This document shows, piece after piece, positions 24,163-33,311 of a stretch of 33,311 bases of DNA (positions are counted from its first letter, which is position 1; every line of letters begins with the position of its first letter). This stretch comes from Candidatus Nomurabacteria bacterium (lineage in GTDB: Bacteria; Patescibacteriota; Minisyncoccia; Phycocordibacterales; UBA9973). The stretch spans positions 1 through 33,311 of the forward strand of contig CALQYS010000010.1 in the NCBI GenBank assembly GCA_943348755.1, in the 5' to 3' direction. The notes beneath the pieces are model-generated. The model did no database searches, was not told the DNA's origin, and saw only the letters and a program-made list of their open reading frames with translations. The translations under genes were made by a program, and so were the position numbers.

Positions 24163-24644
24163 ACTTTTTCGTATATTTTGAACGTAAAATTGTAAGGGTG
24201 TTTTTCGTCTTTTGGATGAAACTTTTCAGAAATTATCTTCCATTCATTTATGTTAAACTCTGGGAAAAATGAATCTGCTGGGACTTCTGCTTCCACATGC
24301 GTCAGATACATTCGATTTAAATAAGGCAAAGCCAGTTTCAATATTTCGCCTCCACCAATAATAAAAACCTCTTTTTCTTTCTTACATTCTTTTATAGCAT
24401 CTTCTACACTATGCACTATGGTTGCATTAGGTATTTTGTAAGATTTGTCCCTTGTGATAATAATATTTTTCCGTTCCGGTAAAAGTTTGCCCATGGAGTC
24501 GTAAGTTTTACGTCCCATGATGACTGTATGTCCACGAGTTATATCTTTGAAGTTTTTTAAATCATCGGGTAAATGCCAAGGCAGTTTATTACCAAAACCC
24601 AGTCCTCTATTTTTACCAAAAGCTATGACGCAAGATAAAATCAT
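24159..24644 (-). CDS. folA: dihydrofolate reductase
   Basis: LSCVIAFGKNRGLGFGNKLPWHLPDDLKNFKDITRGHTVIMGRKTYDSMGKLLPERKNIIITRD...EVFIIGGGEI. Confidence 0.96.
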   Translation of the reverse strand: MILSCVIAFGKNRGLGFGNKLPWHLPDDLKNFKDITRGHTVIMGRKTYDSMGKLLPERKNIIITRDKSYKIPNATIVHSVEDAIKECKKEKEVFIIGGGEILKLALPYLNRMYLTHVEAEVPADSFFPEFNINEWKIISEKFHPKDEKHPYNFTFKIYEKV

Positions 24645-24650
24645 ATTTAT

Positions 24651-25604
24651 TTATACGGCGATAGGTGCCTTGATGCCTTCGTGGGGGTTATAATCGACTA
24701 ATTCGAAGTCCTCTATGGTAAAGTCTTCAATTTTCATTTTCTTTGGATTTATTTTCATCTTTGGCAAGGGGCGGATATCATTTTTGCGGGATATTTGCAG
24801 TTTCGCTTGCTCTAAATGATTCGAATATAGATGCACATCTCCACCAGTCCAGACGAATTCTCCAACCTTGAGGCCGCAGATCTGCGCGATGATCATGGTG
24901 AACGTGGCGTATGAGGCGATATTGAAGGGGACCCCGAGGAATGTGTCACATGAACGTTGGTATAGCTGGCAGGAGAGCTTGCCGTCTGCTACATAAAATT
25001 GGAAGAAGCAGTGGCAGGGAGGCAGTCCGGCCTTTGCCATCTCTTCTATGTCAGCCACATTCCAAGCTGAGACTATGAGCCTTCTAGAGTCGGGGCTTTT
25101 TTTGATTTGTTCAATCACGTTTGCGAGCTGATCTATATGTTTATTATTTGGTGCTGGCCAGCTACGCCACTGATAGCCATAAATTGGTCCAAGATTGCCG
25201 TATTCTTTCGTAAATTTCTCATCTGTCTTTATTTTTTCCACAAACTCTTTTATTCCAGTATTCCATTCTTCTGATCCTGTTTTTGGAACTTCTTTTTTAT
25301 TCCTAATCAAATATGCCTTGTATGGCCATTCGTCCCAGATATGCACATTGTTGTCTGCTAGATATTTCAAATTTGTATCTCCGCGCATAAACCATAAAAG
25401 TTCATGGATAATGGATTTGATCGGTACTTTCTTGGTGGTGAGGAGAGGGAAGCCGTCCTCTAGATTAAAGCGCATTTGATAGCCGAGCAGGCTCTTAGTA
25501 CCCGTACCCGTGCGGTCAGTTTTCGTGGCACCATTTTTCATGATGTGCTCAAGGAGGTCCAAGTATGATTCATCTACATGTTTACCAATAAGTTTATTCT
25601 GCAT
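24651..25604 (-). CDS. thyA: thymidylate synthase (ThyA)
   Basis: [19 protein letters not shown]...[62 protein letters not shown]. Confidence 0.97.
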   Translation of the reverse strand: MQNKLIGKHVDESYLDLLEHIMKNGATKTDRTGTGTKSLLGYQMRFNLEDGFPLLTTKKVPIKSIIHELLWFMRGDTNLKYLADNNVHIWDEWPYKAYLIRNKKEVPKTGSEEWNTGIKEFVEKIKTDEKFTKEYGNLGPIYGYQWRSWPAPNNKHIDQLANVIEQIKKSPDSRRLIVSAWNVADIEEMAKAGLPPCHCFFQFYVADGKLSCQLYQRSCDTFLGVPFNIASYATFTMIIAQICGLKVGEFVWTGGDVHLYSNHLEQAKLQISRKNDIRPLPKMKINPKKMKIEDFTIEDFELVDYNPHEGIKAPIAV

Positions 25605-25640
25605 AGTTTCATTATACTTTTCTGATTAGATTATGAAACA

Positions 25641-25669
25641 TTGACAATTTATATTCAAAGTGCTATACT
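25641..25669 (+). promoter_or_regulatory. consensus sigma70-type promoter for DEAD-box helicase
   Basis: TTGACA, 17-nt spacer, TATACT. Confidence 0.85.
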
Positions 25670-25693
25670 TGATTCATCATTCTCTGTATATAC

Positions 25694-25714
25694 ATATTGG
25701 GAGTGACCCAATAT
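25694..25714 (+). promoter_or_regulatory. 5'UTR hairpin ending 2 nt before the helicase start codon
   Basis: ATATTGGG AGTGA CCCAATAT, perfect 8-bp stem; ATG at 25717. Confidence 0.75.
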
Positions 25715-25716
25715 TT

Positions 25717-26991
<1,275 letters not shown>

Positions 26992-27033
26992 ACTTGTTTG
27001 CAAAGTTAGCTGTACTCTATATAATTGGTCCAT

Positions 27034-27489
27034 ATGGTAATCGACGGACAACCGGGTGGTGCAAAGAAAAATAAAAAAGAAATTGGGCTTGAGTTTCAAG
27101 TTGGAGCTGAGGGTATTTCTTACGATTATCTTAATAATACTCTAATGGGTGTTATGTATTCAAAAGCACTTTTAGGTGTACCAGGATTTAAAGTGTCTGA
27201 TTATGCTACTTCAGAAATAGAATTAAAGAAACAAATTTTAAAAACAATAAAAAATTTCCCTTCCTATACCGAGTATATGATGGAACATGGTGTCACAAAA
27301 GGTAAAGGAAAAGCATTTCAGTTGAATGATTTTTTAACACCAAAAGGTAATGAAATTGTTGCTAGATTAGATGAAATTACTCTAGAAATTAAAAGTCTTT
27401 ATGTAGAGGATCCAAAAACACTAAAAGTAGAAAATGCATTAAAATTATTCCAAGAAGTTGATGAACTTATAAAAGCTCAAGATAGATAG
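27034..27489 (+). CDS. hypothetical protein (~151 aa)
   Basis: ORF bounded by TTGCAA-16-TATAAT promoter and terminator; no family recognised. Confidence 0.6.
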   Translation: MVIDGQPGGAKKNKKEIGLEFQVGAEGISYDYLNNTLMGVMYSKALLGVPGFKVSDYATSEIELKKQILKTIKNFPSYTEYMMEHGVTKGKGKAFQLNDFLTPKGNEIVARLDEITLEIKSLYVEDPKTLKVENALKLFQEVDELIKAQDR

Positions 27490-27507
27490 AATCAGAAAAA
27501 CATGAAA

Positions 27508-27538
27508 TAAAAAAACTCCACGTTTGGTGGAGTTTTTT
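27508..27538. terminator. bidirectional intrinsic terminator between convergent genes
   Basis: AAAAAACTCCAC GTTT GGTGGAGTTTTTT. Confidence 0.88.
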
Positions 27539-27782
27539 AGGCTTTAATCAATCCAGCTTTAATGAGGGTGGCATAAGCGCCGTTTTTCTTCATGGTGCGC
27601 ATGCCTTTAGTGGAAATCTCAATATTTAAGAATTTATTTATTTCCGGCACGAAGATTCTCTTCTTTTGAAGGTTTATGTTCTTTCGTACTCGGCCAGTCG
27701 GGTTAAACTTCGTGGCACGGGTTCTATTGGAGTATCCTCCTCCGACAATTGAACCCTTTTTTGTTATTGCACATATTTTCAT
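27537..27782 (-). CDS. rpmB: 50S ribosomal protein L28
   Basis: MKICAITKKGSIVGGGYSNRTRATKFNPTGRVRKNINLQKKRIFVPE; internal start at 27782 matches the L28 N-terminus. Confidence 0.9.
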   Translation of the reverse strand: MKICAITKKGSIVGGGYSNRTRATKFNPTGRVRKNINLQKKRIFVPEINKFLNIEISTKGMRTMKKNGAYATLIKAGLIKA

Positions 27783-27841
27783 AACGGATTTTATGGTATC
27801 ATTAAAACCATTATAATGCAAACGAAGAGTACCAAAAACAA

Positions 27842-28465
27842 ATGACCGATGGCACAAACGCAATTTTCTATGTAGCAGTGCTGGTGATGTCTATAGTCAT
27901 TCATGAAGTTTCGCATGGTTTCATGGCAGAATACTTTGGCGACTCTACGGCGCGCTTTGCAGGCAGGCTGACTCTAAACCCACTCAAGCATCTAGATCTT
28001 TTCGGGTCTATCTTTTTACCCCTATTCTTGGTTTTATCAAATTCTCATTTTTTATTCGGTTGGGCGAAGCCGGTGCCATATAATCCAGATAATTTGAGCA
28101 GTAAAAAGTGGGGGACTATCGCTGTAGCGGGAGCGGGGGTACTGGCGAATTTTTGTATGGCCGTTATATTTGGAATCATTATTCGCCTTACAGCAGGGGC
28201 ATCTTTACCAGAAGGTTTTTATTTTATAACCTCTCTAATTGTGATAGTTAACCTTGCTTTGGGGATATTTAATTTAGTTCCAATACCACCACTTGATGGC
28301 TCTAAGATACTTTTCTCACTTCTGCCCTCATCTTTCTCCTCATTTCTCTTCAAGTTTGAGCAGTACTCTTTGATTTTATTGATATTGTTTATCGTCTTTT
28401 TCGCCGAATATTTATCGCCAATATTGGCATTTGCCTTTCATTTTCTGACTGGTCTTGCATTTTAG
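27842..28465 (+). CDS. site-2 protease family (M50) membrane metallopeptidase
   Basis: VIHEVSHGFMAEYFGDSTARFAGRLTLNPLKHLDLFGSI...FNLVPIPPLDGSKIL. Confidence 0.93.
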   Translation: MTDGTNAIFYVAVLVMSIVIHEVSHGFMAEYFGDSTARFAGRLTLNPLKHLDLFGSIFLPLFLVLSNSHFLFGWAKPVPYNPDNLSSKKWGTIAVAGAGVLANFCMAVIFGIIIRLTAGASLPEGFYFITSLIVIVNLALGIFNLVPIPPLDGSKILFSLLPSSFSSFLFKFEQYSLILLILFIVFFAEYLSPILAFAFHFLTGLAF

Positions 28466-28483
28466 TTTTTAAAATAGTATATT
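28455..28483 (+). promoter_or_regulatory. sigma70-type promoter for rpsL-rpsG-fusA
   Basis: TTGCAT, 17-nt spacer, TATATT; inside the 3' end of the M50 gene. Confidence 0.6.
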
Positions 28484-28551
28484 GCTCTCGTAGTCCTTAA
28501 GGGGCTATTTTGTTTCTCTGTAGTCTTTTTTGTCAATTTAAGTCAAATTTA

Positions 28552-28977
28552 ATGGCCACAATTAATCAATTAGTTAGAAAAGGTAGATTTAAAGCTCACC
28601 CGAAAGACAAGACGGTGGCTTTGACACGTGGATTCAATGTTCTTAAAAATAGACCAGTCTTTTTCTCTTCACCTTTCAAGCGTGGCGTTTGTACCAAAGT
28701 CTCCACAACCACTCCAAAGAAACCGAACTCTGCTCTACGAAAGATCGCCCGCGTACGTTTGACTAACGGCATGGAAGTCACCGCTTACATTCCAGGTGAA
28801 GGGCACAATCTCCAAGAACACTCCGTCGTTATGATTCGTGGCGGACGCGTGAAGGACTTGATCGGAGTGCGATACCACATCGTTCGTGGTGTGCTCGACA
28901 CACAAGGAGTAGAGAAGAGGAGACAAGGACGTTCGTTATATGGTAATAAGAAACCAAAAGAAGCAAAGGCGAAATAA
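28552..28977 (+). CDS. rpsL: 30S ribosomal protein S12
   Basis: [12 protein letters not shown]...[61 protein letters not shown]. Confidence 0.97.
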   Translation: MATINQLVRKGRFKAHPKDKTVALTRGFNVLKNRPVFFSSPFKRGVCTKVSTTTPKKPNSALRKIARVRLTNGMEVTAYIPGEGHNLQEHSVVMIRGGRVKDLIGVRYHIVRGVLDTQGVEKRRQGRSLYGNKKPKEAKAK

Positions 28978-29006
28978 GACGAAGTAATAAAAAATAATTT
29001 AAAAAA

Positions 29007-29477
29007 ATGAGACGTAAAGTAAAAAATAGAAATATAGTAGCGCCGGACTTCATCTACAATTCTACAAAATTGGAGAAGTTCATCAACTACATCATGTGGT
29101 CTGGCAAGAAGGAGACGGCTCGCAAGGTCATGTACGCTACTTTTGATGTCATCAAAGAAAAAACAGGTAACCCAAATCCTCTCGAAGTTTTCGATCTAGC
29201 TATGAAGAACGCTGGTCCTTTGACGGAAGTTCGTTCAAAGCGTATCGGTGGTGCGAACTACCAGATCCCGATCGAGGTCCGCCCTGAGAGACGTAGTGCT
29301 TTAGCTATGCGCTGGATTCGTGATGCTGCTCGCGGTGGAAAGGGCAAGCCAATGCATTTAAAACTCGCTGACGAAATAATATCTGCTTCCAAGAACGAAG
29401 GTTCTGCTATTAAAAAGAAAGAAGATACTCACAAAATGGCTGAAGCCAACAAAGCTTTTGCTCACTTTGCTTGGTAA
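29007..29477 (+). CDS. rpsG: 30S ribosomal protein S7
   Basis: FINYIMWSGKKETARKVMY...RSKRIGGANYQIPIEVRPERRSALAMRWI. Confidence 0.97.
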   Translation: MRRKVKNRNIVAPDFIYNSTKLEKFINYIMWSGKKETARKVMYATFDVIKEKTGNPNPLEVFDLAMKNAGPLTEVRSKRIGGANYQIPIEVRPERRSALAMRWIRDAARGGKGKPMHLKLADEIISASKNEGSAIKKKEDTHKMAEANKAFAHFAW

Positions 29478-29483
29478 AAATAT

Positions 29484-31634
29484 ATGGAAAGAGATTATCC
29501 ACTTGAAAAAGTTAGAAATTTTGGAATTATTGCGCACATTGATGCTGGGAAAACGACCACGACTGAGCGCGTGCTTTATTACACTGGTAAGAAGCATAAA
29601 ATAGGTGAAGTACACGAAGGGGAGACTACGACAGACTGGATGGAACAAGAACGAGAACGTGGTATTACCATCACAGCTGCAGCAGTCACCTGTTTCTGGA
29701 CTCCGACATACGCTCCAACAGATAAGACTAAAACTCATCGCTTTAATATCATCGATACTCCTGGACACATCGACTTTACGGTGGAAGTAAAGCGTTCTCT
29801 TCGCGTGCTCGATGGAGCCGTGGTTGTTTTTGACGGTGTGGCGGGTGTAGAACCTCAGTCTGAGACTAACTGGAGATACGCCGATGAAGCCAAAGTGCCT
29901 CGTGTTTGTTTCATAAATAAATTAGACCGAACTGGTGCTTCTTTTGAACACTCTTATGCCACTATTTTAGACCGACTAAGTAAGAAAGCTGTTCGTGTAC
30001 AGATCCCTATTGGTCTCGAAGAAAAATTCGAGGGTGTTATAGATTTGCTCCGCATGAAGGCCTTTTACTTTGAGGGAGAGATGGGCAACAAAGTTATTGA
30101 AAAAGAAATTCCGGAAAATCTAAAGGCTGATGCGGTGAAATATCATTCTGAACTTGTAGAAAAGATCGTAGAGACTGATGACAAGATGATGACGGAATAT
30201 CTAGAAGGGATAATCCCTGGCATAGATGTTTTGAAGAAGACTCTCCGTAAAGCTGTGATCGAAAACACCATTTTCCCAGTTTTTACTGGTTCTGCCTTGA
30301 AGAATAAAGGTGTTCAGCTAATACTCGATGCGGTCATAGATTACTTGCCAGCTCCGACAGACATCGCGGCGGTTTCGGGTATTGATCCAAACAATGATGA
30401 TAAAGTAATCACACGAAGCGCCTCTGATAAAGAACCTTTTTCGGCACTTGCCTTTAAAGTCGCGACTGATCCATTCGTTGGTCAGATCATTTTCTTTCGT
30501 GTCTACTCTGGAACGCTTTCTGCTGGTACATATATATACAATCCTCGTACTCGTAACAAAGAGCGTATCGGACGTATTCTCCGAATGCATGCAAATGACC
30601 GCGAAGAAGTGAAGCAGGTCTTTGCGGGAGAAATCGCGGCGGCGGTTGGTTTGAAAGACACCATTACCTCCGATACAATCTGTGATGAAAATAATCCTAT
30701 TGTCTTAGATAGAATAGTTTTCCCCGAACCTGTTATTTCTCTACGTATAGAACCAAAAACAAAAGCTGACCAAGAAAAAATGGGTATGGCTTTGAACCGT
30801 CTCGCACAGGAAGATCCGACCTTTAGAGTCAGCACTGATCAGGAGACAGGGGAGACCATCATCGCCGGTATGGGTGAGCTGCACCTCGAAATCATCGTGG
30901 ATCGCATGAAGCGTGAATTTACCGTCGAAGCAAATGTGGGCAAGCCTCAGGTGGCCTACCGTGAGACGATCAACAGCAATGCCGAAGCAGAAGGTAAATA
31001 TATCAAGCAGTCTGGCGGACGTGGTAACTACGGACACGTGAAGATCAAGGTTAAGCCAATGGAAATGCTCACGAAAGAGGAGCTAGAAGATTTACCAAAG
31101 AATACCAAAAGATCTCCTGGATTTGAGTTCGTAAATACCATTAAAGGAGGTGTAATTCCGCAAGAATACATCGCTCCATGTGAAAAGGGATTCAAAGAAG
31201 GTCTTGATCGTGGAGTTTTAGCAGGGTTTAAAATGGTGAATGTATCTGTGGAACTCTGGGACGGTAGCTACCACGAAGTGGACTCGAACGAAATGGCTTT
31301 CAAAATCGCTGCTTCAATGGCCGTGCAGGATGCATGTAAACGAGCGAACCCAGTCATCTTAGAGCCGATGATGAAAGTAGAAGTTGTGACTCCAGATAAA
31401 TTCATGGGTGATGTCACAGGCAATCTTTCCTCGAAGCGCGCACTCATCGAAGGTATGGAAGACCGCGGTATGAACAAAGTCATCAAAGCTATCGTGCCTC
31501 TATCTGAAATGTTTGGATATATGACTGGACTACGCTCTATGACCGAAGGCCGCGCTTCATTCACTATGGAATTCTTCAGATACGATATCGTGCCAAACAA
31601 CGTCGCTGAGACTATTATTGCGGCGAGAAAATAA
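29484..31634 (+). CDS. fusA: elongation factor G
   Basis: [25 protein letters not shown]...[12 protein letters not shown]...NKLDRTGA; full length 716 aa. Confidence 0.98.
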   Translation: MERDYPLEKVRNFGIIAHIDAGKTTTTERVLYYTGKKHKIGEVHEGETTTDWMEQERERGITITAAAVTCFWTPTYAPTDKTKTHRFNIIDTPGHIDFTVEVKRSLRVLDGAVVVFDGVAGVEPQSETNWRYADEAKVPRVCFINKLDRTGASFEHSYATILDRLSKKAVRVQIPIGLEEKFEGVIDLLRMKAFYFEGEMGNKVIEKEIPENLKADAVKYHSELVEKIVETDDKMMTEYLEGIIPGIDVLKKTLRKAVIENTIFPVFTGSALKNKGVQLILDAVIDYLPAPTDIAAVSGIDPNNDDKVITRSASDKEPFSALAFKVATDPFVGQIIFFRVYSGTLSAGTYIYNPRTRNKERIGRILRMHANDREEVKQVFAGEIAAAVGLKDTITSDTICDENNPIVLDRIVFPEPVISLRIEPKTKADQEKMGMALNRLAQEDPTFRVSTDQETGETIIAGMGELHLEIIVDRMKREFTVEANVGKPQVAYRETINSNAEAEGKYIKQSGGRGNYGHVKIKVKPMEMLTKEELEDLPKNTKRSPGFEFVNTIKGGVIPQEYIAPCEKGFKEGLDRGVLAGFKMVNVSVELWDGSYHEVDSNEMAFKIAASMAVQDACKRANPVILEPMMKVEVVTPDKFMGDVTGNLSSKRALIEGMEDRGMNKVIKAIVPLSEMFGYMTGLRSMTEGRASFTMEFFRYDIVPNNVAETIIAARK

Positions 31635-31667
31635 AAATAGCAAAATTTCGTGCTATTTTGCTATTTT
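31634..31667 (+). terminator. terminator-like hairpin after fusA
   Basis: AAAATAGCAAAAT TTCGTGCT ATTTTGCTATTTT, perfect 13-bp stem overlapping the fusA stop. Confidence 0.75.
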
Positions 31668-31684
31668 CTGTTAATATAACAGAA

Positions 31685-32767
31685 ATGTTAACTACGCCTT
31701 TTTACGACCCAGAGAAGTCCTATAAAGAAAACTTTGAGAAGGGTCCTTTTGGGGCTTTTGCCGATGGAAAAGTAATACAAAATAATAGTAACCAAAAGTA
31801 TGACTTCTTGGGTTTTAAAGTCAATTCACCCTTTGGCATACCAGCTGGACCGCTTATTAATGGGAATTTCGTGCAAGCTGCGCTCGACAAAGGTTTCGAT
31901 ATTGTGACTTACAAGACAGTTCGAAGCGACACATACCCATGTCACCCCTGGCCCAATGTTCTTTCTGTAAAAGTAAATGGTGATTTAACTTTTGAGAAAG
32001 CCAAAGGAAAGCTCATAGCGGATCATGAATATACGATGCCTATCTCTATTACTAATTCTTTCGGCGTCCCTTCTTTTAGCCCCGAATTTTGGCAAAAGGA
32101 TTTGGCGAAAGTTGTAAAAGACGCCCGTCCTGGGCAGATCGTCATTGGAAGTTTCCAAGGTACCAAAAAGGAAGGACAAAGTGTGGAAGAATATATAAAT
32201 GATTTTCGCAAAGTTGCCAAACTTCTCAAAGATACGGGGGTAAAAGTAGTAGAAGTGAACTTAAGTTGTCCAAATGAAGGCACGAATAATTTACTTTGCT
32301 ACGATACGGATCGTAGTGTAAAAGTGGTCAAGGTGATAAAAGAAGAAATAGGGCAAATCCCGCTCATCATCAAGATTGCTTATTTTAAAGATGAAGATGT
32401 GTTGCGAAATCTTGTAAAATCAATTGGGCCAATAGTTCAGGGGATTTCTGCGATAAACACTATCCCAGCTCAGATTGTCGATAAAAATGGCATGCAAGCT
32501 TTGCCCGGAGAAGGACGTTTGTACAGCGGGGTCTGCGGGCATGCCATAAAGTGGGCGGGGTTAGATATGGTAAAAAAATTAAAAAAGTTGCGAGAAGAAT
32601 TGGGCTATTCTTACACCATTATCGGCGTCGGCGGAGTCACGGAGCCAGAAGAATTTTTTGAATACAGAGATGCCGGGGCGGATATCGTCATGTCTGCGAC
32701 CGGTGCGATGTGGAACCCTTATCTTGGCAGAGATATTGCTTTGGAGATAAAGAAAAAGTTAAGATAA
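31685..32767 (+). CDS. pyrD: dihydroorotate dehydrogenase-like protein
   Basis: FLGFKVNSPFGIPAGPLINGNFV...VVEVNLSCPNEGTNNLLCYD...IIGVGGVTEPEEFFEYRDAGADIVMSATGAMWNP; followed by pyrE. Confidence 0.85.
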   Translation: MLTTPFYDPEKSYKENFEKGPFGAFADGKVIQNNSNQKYDFLGFKVNSPFGIPAGPLINGNFVQAALDKGFDIVTYKTVRSDTYPCHPWPNVLSVKVNGDLTFEKAKGKLIADHEYTMPISITNSFGVPSFSPEFWQKDLAKVVKDARPGQIVIGSFQGTKKEGQSVEEYINDFRKVAKLLKDTGVKVVEVNLSCPNEGTNNLLCYDTDRSVKVVKVIKEEIGQIPLIIKIAYFKDEDVLRNLVKSIGPIVQGISAINTIPAQIVDKNGMQALPGEGRLYSGVCGHAIKWAGLDMVKKLKKLREELGYSYTIIGVGGVTEPEEFFEYRDAGADIVMSATGAMWNPYLGRDIALEIKKKLR

Positions 32768-32771
32768 ATCT

Positions 32772-33311
32772 ATGAATGAGGCTATTAATATATTAAAGAA
32801 AGTGGGAGCGGTACTGGCTGATGACCATTTTGTTGGGACTTCAGGGCTTCATTTTGATGCTTATGTGAATAAGGATTTTTTGTATCCGCACACAGCCGAG
32901 ACTTCTGAGATTTGTAGATTGATGGCGGAGAAATGCAAAGATAAGAATATCGAAGTCGTCGTCGGTCCGGCGCTCGGCGGGATCATTCTTTCTCAATGGG
33001 TTGCTCACCACCTGAGTGGTATGTGTGGAAAGGAAGTTTTAGCAGTATATACAGAGAAAACAGCAGAGGGTGGGCAAGCTTTCACTCGGGGATATGAAAA
33101 TTGTATAAAAGGTAAAAGAGTGCTGATAGTCGAGGACATAATAACCACTGGTGGTTCATTGCTTAAATCTGCAACTGCAGTTAAAGGTGCAGGGGGGAAT
33201 TTGGTGGCTGTATGTGCGATGGTAAACAAAAATGAAGATATAAAAGAAAATATAGACGGTGTGCCGTTTTATTCTCTAACTGATTTATTTATACCTACGT
33301 ATGAAGCTGGT
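32772..33311 (+). CDS. pyrE: orotate phosphoribosyltransferase, truncated by window end
   Basis: MNEAINILKKVGAVLADDHFVGTSGLH...VVVGPALGGIILSQW...GKRVLIVEDIITTGGSLLKS; not in the ORF track because no stop in window. Confidence 0.9.
   Translation, partial: MNEAINILKKVGAVLADDHFVGTSGLHFDAYVNKDFLYPHTAETSEICRLMAEKCKDKNIEVVVGPALGGIILSQWVAHHLSGMCGKEVLAVYTEKTAEGGQAFTRGYENCIKGKRVLIVEDIITTGGSLLKSATAVKGAGGNLVAVCAMVNKNEDIKENIDGVPFYSLTDLFIPTYEAG

Noticed and set aside
25660-25716. N-terminal extension of the DEAD-box ORF (MLYLIHHSLYIHIGSDPIF...)
   Set aside because: Overlaps the -10 box and a hairpin; the real start is most likely 25717.
30318-30835. Antisense ORFs within fusA and other strongly coding genes
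   Set aside because: Shadow ORFs of conserved coding sequence; no independent start signals or recognisable families.
31647-31654. fusA hairpin loop TTCGTGCT sharing CGTGCT with the A/B core end
   Set aside because: Six shared nucleotides are too few to call it a remnant of the dispersed element.

Overview
The window reads as an AT-rich bacterial chromosome segment with gene content typical of a Candidate Phyla Radiation (Patescibacteria/Parcubacteria-like) genome. This assignment is inferred from gene content and small protein sizes, not from a database search. It holds about 37 credible CDSs and five tRNAs: Ser(TGA), Arg(TCT), Val(TAC), Leu(GAG), His(GTG). Main blocks are: ruvX; pilMNO-like; an rluA-type synthase; a Cys-rich zinc-ribbon protein; rplS; a thiol-redox island (HTH/DUF2178-like pair, thioredoxin-like, DipZ-like, VKOR); tsaC; murB; SIMPL; a giant secreted IPT/TIG protein; secE-nusG-rplK; a folate/thymidylate cluster; a DEAD-box helicase; rpmB; an M50 protease; rpsL-rpsG-fusA; and pyrD-pyrE. 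The strongest leads are: (1) a folate module resembling the Chlamydia arrangement, folP + CADD/CT610-like + COG1478/CofE-like + ATP-grasp ligase, next to dCMP deaminase, MazG, DHFR and ThyA; (2) a pair of dispersed elements with a near-identical ~56-57 nt core bracketed by perfect but locus-specific inverted repeats; (3) an M64-like secreted protein whose expected HExxH zinc motif reads RExxR; (4) -10 boxes 6-10 nt upstream of a dozen start codons, suggesting widespread leaderless transcription; (5) a palindromic in-frame insertion inside an RluA-family gene. All family calls come from reading the translations and remembered motifs; no searches were run.
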